A stretch of 64,000 nucleotides of DNA. It comes from Brevibacillus formosus. Its GTDB lineage: Bacteria; Bacillota; Bacilli; Brevibacillales; Brevibacillaceae. The stretch spans positions 1 through 64,000 of the forward strand of contig NZ_PXZL01000026.1 of the NCBI RefSeq assembly GCF_003013405.1, in the 5' to 3' direction. Shown here in pieces: positions 53,806 to 61,913 of the stretch. The position numbers and the translations under genes are program-made. The first letter of the stretch is position 1. Every line of letters begins with the position of its first letter. Under the pieces are notes generated by a model. That model was not told the DNA's origin, did not search any database, and worked only from the letters and a program-made list of their open reading frames with translations.

Positions 53806-54771
53806 ATGTCCAAAGCAGATAATATGCTCTCCATTTTGTGGCTGTTGAAGACTGGCAAGCGAATGACAGCCAAGCAATTGGCAGAGATTCTCGAGATTAA
53901 TATTCGCACCGTTTATCGCTATATCGACTCACTGTGTGCGAGCGGTGTACCCATCATTTCCGATGCCGGACACAATGGCGGCTACAGTTTACTTCAGCAT
54001 TTCAATGAAGCTCCGTTGTTTTTCGACCTCAACGAGCAAAAAGCCCTGATTCATGCAGCGGCTTTTGCCCAAGAGGCCGGGTATCCCTTCGGAGCAGATT
54101 TACACCGGGCCATTTCCAAGCTAAAACGTTACACAAATGAAGAGCAGCGTGACGCGATTGACCGGCATAGTATCGGCTTTGAGGTGATCCAGCCTCCTGT
54201 TGATCCTTCTCTCGAATCTACCCTGCAGGAACTGGAGCTGTCTGTTGCCAATGGATATACCCTTTCGATGGAGTATCAGAAAGCCTACCAGACAACGAGA
54301 CAGAGGCGTCATATCGATCCATACGGGCTCGTTTATTGGAAGGGAAACTGGTATATCGTTGCCTATTGTCATCTCCGTAGTACCATTCGCAGCTTTCGTG
54401 CAGATCGTGTCTATGAGATCCAACGTACAGAAGCCAGCTTTCAACGCCCTCCTGAATTTTCTGCGCGCCATTTTTTTCTCTCGAATTTACTACCGGAAGC
54501 AGACAAGCAGGGAAGCACTATTTTGATCAAAATCAAAGGAAGAACACAGTCACTCGCTGATTTGTGCAGGCATTGGTATCTCGGACATACTTTGATTGAA
54601 CGCAGCGAGACACAGGTGATTTTTCAAGTAGATGAGCAAATGGCCCATTCGATCCTTCCTCACTATCTGTTGCCATACGGAAAATCCATTCAAGTTGAAG
54701 AGCCAGCTTTTGTAAAAGAGCGGTTGGCTGCCATCGCTGCCGATTTATTTCATTTTTATCAGTCGACATGA
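53806..54771 (+). CDS. HTH/WYL-domain transcriptional regulator (YafY/YobV-like)
   Basis: 321 residues from ATG at 53806. N-terminal HTH_11 (MSKADNMLSILWLLKTGKRMTAKQLAEILEINIRTVYRYIDSLCASGVPI), then the WYL domain (RRHIDPYGLVYWKGNWYIVAYCHLRSTIRSFRADRVYEI) and the WCX C-terminal region. GGGGAG eleven bases upstream. Often a DNA-damage or stress repressor. 85 bp before the DinB gene at 54856, which may be its target. Confidence 0.87.
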   Translation: MSKADNMLSILWLLKTGKRMTAKQLAEILEINIRTVYRYIDSLCASGVPIISDAGHNGGYSLLQHFNEAPLFFDLNEQKALIHAAAFAQEAGYPFGADLHRAISKLKRYTNEEQRDAIDRHSIGFEVIQPPVDPSLESTLQELELSVANGYTLSMEYQKAYQTTRQRRHIDPYGLVYWKGNWYIVAYCHLRSTIRSFRADRVYEIQRTEASFQRPPEFSARHFFLSNLLPEADKQGSTILIKIKGRTQSLADLCRHWYLGHTLIERSETQVIFQVDEQMAHSILPHYLLPYGKSIQVEEPAFVKERLAAIAADLFHFYQST

Positions 54772-54855
54772 TTTCACTGACCATTTCTGTCAGTAGAGTT
54801 GATTTATATTGAAAGCAAAGAAGAGATGGAAAAAGGAAATGGAGGCAGATTGATT

Positions 54856-55371
54856 ATGAAGCATGAAGCATTGCGTTTGTACGAGTATCATGTATGGGCA
54901 AATGAAAAGGTATTCGAGCGGTTGCAGGAGGTACCAGAGGAAGTAAGTGAGCAACAGGTTCCGAGTGTGTTCCCGACCATCACCCAGACATTGGCTCACA
55001 TTCTCAAAACGGATTATGTTTGGTTGTTGGCAATGAAGGGGGAGAGCTACGAAGAGGTAGGACCAAAAGTAGCGGTTCTCTTGCAGGAATTAAAAGGGAA
55101 GAACGTACACGAACTGCGAAAACTGTTTGCCGAATCAGCCCAGCAATTCAGAGGTTTCTTCGGGCAAATCTCGATGGAAGACACCGCGCCTTATAGGCAC
55201 CCGGCATTGGGCACGGTTCATGCTCGCTATGCCGACATCGTCCAGCACGTCGCCAACCACGGCACCTATCACCGAGGCAATATCTCCGCCATGCTCAGAC
55301 AAATGGGTCACGCGGGAGCTTCCTCCGATTTCATTTTTTATTTGTTTGAGACTTCCGCGGTAGAACAATAG
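54856..55371 (+). CDS. DinB family protein (second copy)
   Basis: 171 residues from ATG at 54856 (GGAGG ten bases upstream). Same fold and His motifs as the gene at 41131: LYEYHVWANEKVFERL, LAHILKTDYVW, ANHGTYHRGNISAMLRQMG. Its neighbour is a WYL regulator. A divergent paralogue, not a recent duplication. Confidence 0.88.
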   Translation: MKHEALRLYEYHVWANEKVFERLQEVPEEVSEQQVPSVFPTITQTLAHILKTDYVWLLAMKGESYEEVGPKVAVLLQELKGKNVHELRKLFAESAQQFRGFFGQISMEDTAPYRHPALGTVHARYADIVQHVANHGTYHRGNISAMLRQMGHAGASSDFIFYLFETSAVEQ

Positions 55372-55442
55372 ATTTCAAAAATAAGCAGCTTAAATCCGGA
55401 ACGAGAGTATTAAGCGAAGAAAAGTGGTACTAAAAGAGAAAT

Positions 55443-55479
55443 AAGAAAAACAAGGGAAATTCTACCCCTTGTTTTTCTT
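55443..55479. terminator. Bidirectional terminator
   Basis: AAGAAAAACAAGGG and CCCTTGTTTTTCTT are perfect complements, between the DinB gene and the convergent small gene, whose stop overlaps the arm. Confidence 0.85.
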
Positions 55480-55726
55480 ATTTCTGATCTAGGCCTTTTA
55501 AAAGATATAACAATCCAATACTTAAAAGTATTCCGCCTATTAATTGATAGGAGAATATGAAATTATCCATCAATCGCAAGTATTCCGTGGTATCGAAGCT
55601 TTTAAATCCTGAGATATACTCGAACGCTGCTTCTCTTCCCAAAATTGAACTCTCACGAATGAGATACCAACCAGTAATGCCAAGTAATAAAGCTAGTCCT
55701 TTTTGAACAATTTGAGGAATGGACAT
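55478..55726 (-). CDS. Small two-span membrane protein, unknown
   Basis: 82 residues. Two hydrophobic segments (GLALLLGITGWYLI, YQLIGGILLSIGLLYLLKGL) with a loop between (SSILGREAAFEYISGFKSFDTTEYLRLMD). AGGGAAGGAG ribosome site. It starts 13 bp after the secreted-protein gene stop, same strand. Unrecognised; AT-rich relative to the neighbours. Confidence 0.6.
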   Translation of the reverse strand: MSIPQIVQKGLALLLGITGWYLIRESSILGREAAFEYISGFKSFDTTEYLRLMDNFIFSYQLIGGILLSIGLLYLLKGLDQK

Positions 55727-55739
55727 GTTTTCTCCTTCC

Positions 55740-56369
55740 CTAATTTCTTATCTTCACGATATAGACATCGTATCCATCACTTTCTGTAGGATAGTATACA
55801 TTAAAACCGCCATAAACGGGATGTTTAAATTTATAGACATCTGTATTGTTATACGTTAAAACTTGTCCGTAATGCTTTGCTGGGATATCTACAGGGATAC
55901 TTATTGTATAAGTATGTGTGCTTGTATATTCTAGACCCACCTGAGCTTTGAAAACTTTAGGAAAATCGGCAGAAACAGAAGCAGAAGTCTTAGTGCTTCT
56001 TTGTTCCGAAAAATCAAATTTAACGCCTTTTACAGGAGCGTCACTATGATTATTTACTTTTTTCTCTTTGAAAAAATGCTGGATATTACCATGATAGCCG
56101 GTATAGGTATACCCATACATCAAAGATGCATTTTTTTCTTCACTTAATTGTTGTTGGTTTTCAAGTGTAGTTGCTTTAGAATACTTTTTCTTTTGGAAAA
56201 GTTGAGCATCTTTTTCGCTCTCGAAATAATAAACATTTGCAGTTTGACCATCTGATGCTTGAACTTTTTCGATTTTATATGGTTGGGCTGATTTAGCAGA
56301 AACTCCACTGCTAAAAACTGATGTTGAAATTAAAGCCGCTACAGCAAAAAACAACAATCCTTTTTTCAT
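55740..56369 (-). CDS. Secreted beta-rich protein, unknown
   Basis: 209 residues from ATG at 56369 (AGAGGTG six bases upstream). Signal peptide MKKGLLFFAVAALISTSVFSSGVSA. The mature part is Ser/Thr-rich with alternating hydrophobics: STKTSASVSADFPKVFKAQ, VGLEYTSTHTYTISIPVDIP, followed by a Tyr-rich tail. This faintly recalls aerolysin/ETX-type pore proteins, a superficial likeness only. AT-rich, possibly acquired; paired with the two-span protein next to it. Confidence 0.62.
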   Translation of the reverse strand: MKKGLLFFAVAALISTSVFSSGVSAKSAQPYKIEKVQASDGQTANVYYFESEKDAQLFQKKKYSKATTLENQQQLSEEKNASLMYGYTYTGYHGNIQHFFKEKKVNNHSDAPVKGVKFDFSEQRSTKTSASVSADFPKVFKAQVGLEYTSTHTYTISIPVDIPAKHYGQVLTYNNTDVYKFKHPVYGGFNVYYPTESDGYDVYIVKIRN

Positions 56370-56535
56370 AATTAACACCTCTTTCTTTAAATTTATATAT
56401 ATTTTACCATATATTTCTAAAATGATAATATAATGGAATTTTCAAAAAGTATATTTTGAAAAAGGGGACTACAGTGCCAATGTGAGTCTTTCTTTCAATT
56501 CGCTATTGTTGGTGGTTCTACTAATATTTGGATGT

Positions 56536-56700
56536 TTACGATCGCGGTAAAAAAAGCCAAGGTGGTAGCGGGTCAGTTAGAAACAGCAATCTGACATTAT
56601 CGAAAAATTGCTTTTGGGTATGAATATTTGTCTGAATGGCTTGACTCATATCGTAAATGCCATGGCTCAAATCTCTTAGCTCATCGGGGCGAGTCAATAA
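56536..56700 (-). pseudogene. Relic of a sensor histidine kinase
   Basis: One minus-strand frame reads LLTRPDELRDLSHGIYDMSQ, then AIQTNIHTQKQFFDNV before losing homology and stopping. This is the HAMP end and start of HisKA (usual continuation VSHELKTP). Neither start nor catalytic core remains. Confidence 0.55.
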
Positions 56701-56711
56701 TGGTGGTGCAT

Positions 56712-56977
56712 CTAAATGAGTGGTCCATCTGAATCCAATCCGACAAGTTTATCGACGATGTCGTTTTTTACCGTCAGGAGCAGAATGGTGATGTCCTTTC
56801 GATCTTGGAGTTTTTTCGACATACGTCATGGCCCGACAAATTCAGTATCATGACGTCGAGTACGAGTACATGGGGATGAAACGATTCGACTTTTCGCAAA
56901 GCCTCCTCGCCGTCCGCGACGAAAACCTTGCATTCCACGGCCACTCCCCCCGTCGTTCCATACCATACCACGTTCAA
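56712..56977 (-). pseudogene. Relic of a response regulator receiver domain
   Basis: The minus-strand frame VFVADGEEALRKVESFHPHVLVLDVMILNLSGHDVCRK contains the phospho-Asp region of a receiver domain; after a frameshift near 56822 it continues KLQDRKDITILLLTVKNDIV and DKLVGLDSDGP, where an intact protein would have GADDYLTKPF. The first strand (DD) is missing too. With the kinase relic downstream it marks a decayed two-component system. Confidence 0.65.
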
Positions 56978-57050
56978 ATTATCGGGTTCATTCGATCAAA
57001 TATTCCCGATAGGAAGCCAGTGTCACTTTTGATATACTTTCTCTATCGAT

Positions 57051-57069
57051 GATAATGAGAATGATTATC
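57051..57069. promoter_or_regulatory. Fur box upstream of btr-like gene
   Basis: GATAATGAGAATGATTATC matches the 19-bp Fur consensus at 17 positions and overlaps a promoter TTGATA-16-GATAAT. Confidence 0.75.
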
Positions 57070-57104
57070 AATATTTTGATAGAGGATCGGGCAGAGGTGA
57101 GAAC

Positions 57105-58754
57105 ATGAACGAAACACAAGCCTTGGTTCAACAATTCACAGAGAAGACCATGGCAGAAACCATTTTTAAGCTGCGTGACATTACATGGCTCAAAGCACAA
57201 GGACATGACCGACTACGTCAACAATTCACTCATTCGCATATTTTGCTGGTCGTAACCGGGGGACGAGGGCGTCTGCGGCTGGAGAACGAGGAGTACCAAT
57301 TGCGGCAAGACGCTATTTATGTATGTCCTCCCATGCTTACGTTTGGCATCGTCCCTGATTCGGCTGATCATTTGGAGATGTACATGCTCCGTTTTGATGT
57401 CTTTATGGAAACGAGAGACAGGCATCGGAGATTCCAAGCCCTTCGCGAAAAGGATCTGTTTCCTTTTCGGGGAGAGATCTCTGTCCAATCTGCAGGGCAG
57501 CTTCCTGTCTATTGTGATTTGATCCAGAATCTGTGGAAGCAGGAGACGGCACTTGAGCGTTTCCGAGGCCAACATACTTTTCAAGAGCTATGGTACCACA
57601 TCGTCAAGCATGCTCACTTCTCGGCCACAGATTCTGGAATGGCGCTGGAACGGGCACGCGCGCATATGGAAGAGCATTACTCGGAAAATGTGACGATTGA
57701 ACAGCTGGCTCGCATCGCAGAGGTGAGTCCAAAATATTTCGTCGATCTGTTCAAAAAAACGTATGGCATCTCAGCTATGGACTATTTGGCAGAGCTTCGC
57801 ATCAGCCGGGCGAAGCAGATGATGGTGCAGTCGCATGCCAAGCTGCGCGATATTGCTCATCAAGTGGGCTACAACGACGAATTTTACTTTAGTCGAAAAT
57901 TCAAGAAAGCTGTCGGAGTTTCACCGACTCTCTATATGAAAAGCCGCCAACGAAAAATTGCGGCGTACGGCTCGACCATCATCGGACATTTGCTGGCTTT
58001 GAAAATGATTCCTTACGCGGCGCCACTGCACCCGAAATGGACGGCATACTATCATCACAGCTACCGAAACGATATCCCGGTACATCTGAGTGCGTTTCGA
58101 ATTAATCAGAATTGGAAAGCCAACATCGAATTGCTTCGCGATGCCAAGCCGGATGTCATCATTGGCTTGGACGAGACGAGTCTGCAGGAACAGAAGCAAC
58201 TCAATGAGATTGCACCCACCTTATATGTACCCTTTGAAGAGCGGGGATGGAAAGAACAACTACAGCTTATGGCCGACTTTTTAGGTGAGTCCATGGAAGC
58301 ACATCATTGGCTTTGCGAGTATGAGAAAAAAGTGAAGAGGGCTCGGGCTAAGCTTCAACACGTTCTAGGCGATGAAACGGTGCTCATCGTGCGGGTTTTG
58401 AAAAACCAGCTCTATGTCCACTGCAATCGCAGTATGAATGAAGTGTTTTATCAGGATCTGCAAGTAAAACCTGCTTTTGTCTCGGAGCAGAAGGAGTACG
58501 ACCAGCTAGTGACCGTACAGGAATTGATTGCGCTCGCGCCAGATCGCTTGCTGCTGTTGGTTTGCCAAGAAGCTGAAACGCTGGCATGCTTCCAAGCCTT
58601 GAAAGAATCTGGACCATGGCAAGAGATCGAAGCCGTCCGCAACAATCGGGCGCATGTCATTATGTCGGACCCTTGGCGAGAATACTCGGCAACAGCTCAT
58701 GAACGGATCGTGGAAGAGAGTGTGAGATTATTTTCAGGAGATCGTCCATGTTGA
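57105..58754 (+). CDS. btr: AraC regulator fused to a siderophore-binding domain (Btr-like)
   Basis: 549 residues. N-terminal cupin-like sensor (TGGRGRLRLENEEYQLRQDAIYVCPPM), AraC HTH pair (about 180-285: NVTIEQLARIAEVSPKYFVDLFKKTYGISAMDYL...YNDEFYFSRKFKKAVGVSP), then a periplasmic-binding-protein-like domain (about 290-549: ELLRDAKPDVIIGLDET, VRNNRAHVI). Architecture of B. subtilis Btr, which senses ferri-bacillibactin and activates feuABC. The next genes are feuA-feuB-feuC-esterase in the B. subtilis order. Iron-repressed via a Fur box. Confidence 0.9.
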   Translation: MNETQALVQQFTEKTMAETIFKLRDITWLKAQGHDRLRQQFTHSHILLVVTGGRGRLRLENEEYQLRQDAIYVCPPMLTFGIVPDSADHLEMYMLRFDVFMETRDRHRRFQALREKDLFPFRGEISVQSAGQLPVYCDLIQNLWKQETALERFRGQHTFQELWYHIVKHAHFSATDSGMALERARAHMEEHYSENVTIEQLARIAEVSPKYFVDLFKKTYGISAMDYLAELRISRAKQMMVQSHAKLRDIAHQVGYNDEFYFSRKFKKAVGVSPTLYMKSRQRKIAAYGSTIIGHLLALKMIPYAAPLHPKWTAYYHHSYRNDIPVHLSAFRINQNWKANIELLRDAKPDVIIGLDETSLQEQKQLNEIAPTLYVPFEERGWKEQLQLMADFLGESMEAHHWLCEYEKKVKRARAKLQHVLGDETVLIVRVLKNQLYVHCNRSMNEVFYQDLQVKPAFVSEQKEYDQLVTVQELIALAPDRLLLLVCQEAETLACFQALKESGPWQEIEAVRNNRAHVIMSDPWREYSATAHERIVEESVRLFSGDRPC

Positions 58755-58772
58755 TTCTGGATTTCGTCCATG
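58742..58772 (+). promoter_or_regulatory. 9-bp direct repeat, candidate Btr activator site
   Basis: TCGTCCATG occurs at 58742-58750 and again at 58764-58772, 22 bp apart (two helical turns), directly upstream of a promoter with a good -10 (TATAAT 58794-58799) and poor -35. Direct repeats two turns apart are the usual layout for AraC-family activators. Confidence 0.55.
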
Positions 58773-58800
58773 GTCGGGCATGATTGGATGCTTTATAATC

Positions 58801-58819
58801 ACGAATGATAATCGTTATC
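58801..58819. promoter_or_regulatory. Fur box upstream of feuA
   Basis: ACGAATGATAATCGTTATC agrees with the Fur consensus at 15 of 19 positions (core TGATAATC.TTATC), directly after the -10 TATAAT. Confidence 0.65.
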
Positions 58820-58866
58820 ACTTACAAAGAGTGAAACATTACATTTCTGAGAGGGGTCTTTCAAGA

Positions 58867-59865
58867 ATGAAAAAGATATACCTAGGCTTTAGCATTGCAG
58901 CGCTGACATTGGCTCTGACAGCGTGCGGCGGAGGAAAAGAAGCAACGACTAACACGACTACTCCAGCGCCTGCGACAACAGCTACAGCGGAAAAGCCGGC
59001 CGATGAAGCTAATAAAGCAGAGACACGCACGATTAAATATTTGGATAAAGAATACACCGTTCCTAGCAAGACAGAGAGAATCGTCATTGCAGGCAGCATG
59101 GAGTCCATGGAAGATTCCCTTGTATTGAACGTAAACCCTGTAGGAGCGATATCTGTCGGCGGCAAATTCCCGGAGATGTTTGCACCGATTACGGGCGAAG
59201 CCAAATCCATCGGGGAAAAAATGCAACCGAATCTGGAAACCATCTTGTCCTTGAAACCGGACGTTATTATGGGCAGCAGCAAGTTCCCGCCAGAAGTGGT
59301 GGAGAAATTGAGCAAAATTGCGCCTACCTTCCCAGTTTCCCACATTTCGACCAACTGGGAAGCGAATCTCCAGCTCTTGGGTGAGCTGACCGGCAAACAA
59401 GCGGACGCAGAAAAAGCGCTCCAAGCGTACAAAGCAGAGGCAGAAGCAGCCAAAGCGAAGCTGGGTGAAAGCTTGAAGGATAAAAAAGTGCTCGCGATTC
59501 GTCTGCGTCAAGGCAACATCAACATCTATCCGGATAAGGTGTTCTTCAATCCGGTTCTGTACGCAGACCTTGGTTTAACTGCTCCTGCAGAAGTAAAAGC
59601 GGCGAAAGCGCAAGAAATCATCTCGATGGAAAAATTCAGCCAGATCAACCCGGACTATTTGTTCCTCCAGTTCTCCCTGGATGAGAATAAGGACAATCCG
59701 AAAGCATTGGAAGATTTGCAGAACAACCCGATTTGGAAGAGCGTAAATGCAGTGAAAAACGGCAAAGTTTACGTAAACGTGGTTGATCCTCTCGCACAAG
59801 GCGGTACTGCTTGGAGCAAAACACAATTCCTGAAGGCGGCTGTAGAAAAATTGTCTGCCAAGTAA
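58867..59865 (+). CDS. feuA: Siderophore-binding lipoprotein (FeuA-like)
   Basis: 332 residues from ATG at 58867 (GAGAGGGG ten bases upstream). Lipobox LTAC after the signal peptide, then a Thr/Ala-rich linker (about 22-50) and a class III binding protein: RTIKYLDKEYTVPSKTERIVIAGSMESMEDSLVLNVNPVGAISVGGKFPEMF, LETILSLKPDVIMGSSKFPPEVVEKLSKIAPTF. Binds ferric siderophore outside the membrane. Heads feuA-feuB-feuC-esterase. Confidence 0.9.
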   Translation: MKKIYLGFSIAALTLALTACGGGKEATTNTTTPAPATTATAEKPADEANKAETRTIKYLDKEYTVPSKTERIVIAGSMESMEDSLVLNVNPVGAISVGGKFPEMFAPITGEAKSIGEKMQPNLETILSLKPDVIMGSSKFPPEVVEKLSKIAPTFPVSHISTNWEANLQLLGELTGKQADAEKALQAYKAEAEAAKAKLGESLKDKKVLAIRLRQGNINIYPDKVFFNPVLYADLGLTAPAEVKAAKAQEIISMEKFSQINPDYLFLQFSLDENKDNPKALEDLQNNPIWKSVNAVKNGKVYVNVVDPLAQGGTAWSKTQFLKAAVEKLSAK

Positions 59866-59884
59866 AAGTGGGCGAGGGTAGGCT

Positions 59885-60892
59885 ATGCAATCCAAAAAAG
59901 CAACTTCCATGATCATACTAGCTGTTTCGCCAGTGGTGATCCTGCTTACAATCTTGCTGTCCATTCATTACGGGGCTAAGTCGATTGATGCCGGGACCAT
60001 TTATCAAGCTTTCTTTGCCTTTGATGAAGGGAATGTCGATCACCAAATTGTCATGCACTCTCGCATGCCGAGAGTATTGGGCGCACTCATGATCGGAGCA
60101 TTTTTAGCGATATCGGGAGCGTTGATGCAGGGGATGACGAGGAATTACCTCGCGTCCCCCTCTATTATGGGCGTGTCCGACGGCTCGGTCTTTGCTGTTA
60201 CGCTGTGCATGGTTTTCATTCCATCCGCTACGAGTGTCATGATGATTACCATGTCCCTGATCGGTTCAGCACTTGCTGTTGCGATGGTTCTCGCTTTTTC
60301 CCGACTATTGCCAAACGGCTTGACACCAGTAGGGATGGCGGTCATCGGTACGATCACGGGCACCTTTTTGAGCAGCATTTCAGCCGCGATTGCTACTTAT
60401 TTTCAAGTCTCGCAAAACGTCAGCTTTTGGTACAATGCGAGGCTGCATCTCTTGGAGCCTGAGCTGGTGAAGCTGGCGGTACCTTTTGCCATCGTCGGTA
60501 TTGTCCTCGCACTTCTTTTGTCCAAATCGATTACGATCTTGTCCTTGGGCGACGAAGTATCTCGCGGTCTTGGACAAAGAACCGTGATGATCAAAGTGCT
60601 GGCAACCGCAGCTGTTGTCATTCTGACAGGCATTTCAGTAGCGTTGGCAGGAAAAATCGCCTTTGTCGGGCTGATTATTCCGCATATTACCCGCTTTTTG
60701 GTAGGTCTCGATTATCGATGGATTATTCCATGTGCAGGATTACTGGGCGGCATTTTCCTCGCCTTGTCTGACGTTCTCAGCCGATTTATGAACAGCCCGT
60801 TTGAGACCCCAATCGGTGTGGTAACGGCTTTTATTGGCGTTCCGTTCTTCCTCTATTTGATTTACAAGAGAGGAGGGGGAAAGCATGCCTGA
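59885..60892 (+). CDS. feuB: Siderophore ABC permease (FeuB-like)
   Basis: 335 residues, FecCD family, about ten spans. RMPRVLGALMIGAFLAISGALMQGMTRNYLASPSIMGVSDGS and GKIAFVGLIIPHITRFLVG are diagnostic. 19 bp after feuA; overlaps feuC by eight bases. Confidence 0.91.
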   Translation: MQSKKATSMIILAVSPVVILLTILLSIHYGAKSIDAGTIYQAFFAFDEGNVDHQIVMHSRMPRVLGALMIGAFLAISGALMQGMTRNYLASPSIMGVSDGSVFAVTLCMVFIPSATSVMMITMSLIGSALAVAMVLAFSRLLPNGLTPVGMAVIGTITGTFLSSISAAIATYFQVSQNVSFWYNARLHLLEPELVKLAVPFAIVGIVLALLLSKSITILSLGDEVSRGLGQRTVMIKVLATAAVVILTGISVALAGKIAFVGLIIPHITRFLVGLDYRWIIPCAGLLGGIFLALSDVLSRFMNSPFETPIGVVTAFIGVPFFLYLIYKRGGGKHA

Positions 60893-61904
60893 CCGAAAAG
60901 CTAGATTTCGTTTGCTGTTACTCGTCAACATCGCCTTGATTTTGCTGGCGATTTATATCAGCCTGACCAACGGTGTATTTGACATGACGGTGTTGGATGT
61001 CATCCAGACGTTATTGCGTATTGATCCTGTAGCGGAATACGATTTGGTTATTTTTGATTTTCGTCTGCCGCGGATCGTTATTGCGGCATTGGTCGGCTTT
61101 GGCTTAGGGGTCGCTGGTACCGTCATTCAGGGGATCACCCGTAACGGGCTGGCTGATCCGGGGATTTTGGGCATTAATGCTGGGGCAGGAGCCGCTATCG
61201 TCGCCTTTATGTTTTTCTTCGGTGGACAATTTATGGATGCGAGCTGGTATTCCATCATAGCTATGCCTTTGTTCGGTTTGACAGGCGGATTGCTTGCGGC
61301 TGGACTGATTTATCTATTCGCCTGGCGTAACGGGGTGCTTGACCCGCAACGACTGATTCTGGTGGGGATCGCGATTGGCTCCGGATTGGGTGCTGTGTCG
61401 CTGTATCTCTCGTTAAAAATGAATCCCAACGATTTTGAAATGGCAACCGTATGGCTCTCAGGCAGTATTTGGAGTGCCAACTGGACGCATATTGCGGGGA
61501 TGCTGCCATGGCTAGTCATACTCATTCCTGTTTTGATGCGCAAGGTGTATATTCTCGATTTGCTTCAACTGAGCGAGGAGTCCGTCAAGAATCTGGGTGT
61601 GTCCGTGGAAAAGGAGCGCAATATTCTCCTGCTGTCGAGTATCGGGATCGTGAGCGCGTGTGTCTCGGTTTCCGGAGGCATCGGATTCGTCGGCTTGATG
61701 GCACCGCATATTGCGAAGCGCTTGACGGGAATCCAGCACAGGTATGTCCTTCCCCTGTCAGGGACAATCGGGATGCTCATGGTCGTGGCAGCGGACTTTA
61801 TCGGCAAAACTGTGTTCACCCCCCTTGAACTGCCAGTGGGTATCGTCATTTCGATTATCGGTGTACCGTATTTCTTCTATCTACTTAGTAGAAGAAAAAA
61901 ATAA
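60885..61904 (+). CDS. feuC: Siderophore ABC permease (FeuC-like)
   Basis: 339 residues, FecCD family. RLPRIVIAALVGFGLGVAGTVIQGITRNGLADPGILGINAGAG and GGIGFVGLMAPHIAKRLTG. With FeuB it makes the heterodimeric channel. No ATPase is in this operon; in B. subtilis the shared ATPase YusV serves several siderophore permeases, so one is expected elsewhere. Confidence 0.91.
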   Translation: MPDRKARFRLLLLVNIALILLAIYISLTNGVFDMTVLDVIQTLLRIDPVAEYDLVIFDFRLPRIVIAALVGFGLGVAGTVIQGITRNGLADPGILGINAGAGAAIVAFMFFFGGQFMDASWYSIIAMPLFGLTGGLLAAGLIYLFAWRNGVLDPQRLILVGIAIGSGLGAVSLYLSLKMNPNDFEMATVWLSGSIWSANWTHIAGMLPWLVILIPVLMRKVYILDLLQLSEESVKNLGVSVEKERNILLLSSIGIVSACVSVSGGIGFVGLMAPHIAKRLTGIQHRYVLPLSGTIGMLMVVAADFIGKTVFTPLELPVGIVISIIGVPYFFYLLSRRKK

Positions 61905-61913
61905 AGAGGGGAC

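Noticed and set aside
55740-56369. Secreted protein as an aerolysin-type toxin
   Set aside because: Similarity is only an alternating Ser/Thr pattern; no diagnostic motif, so left as unknown.
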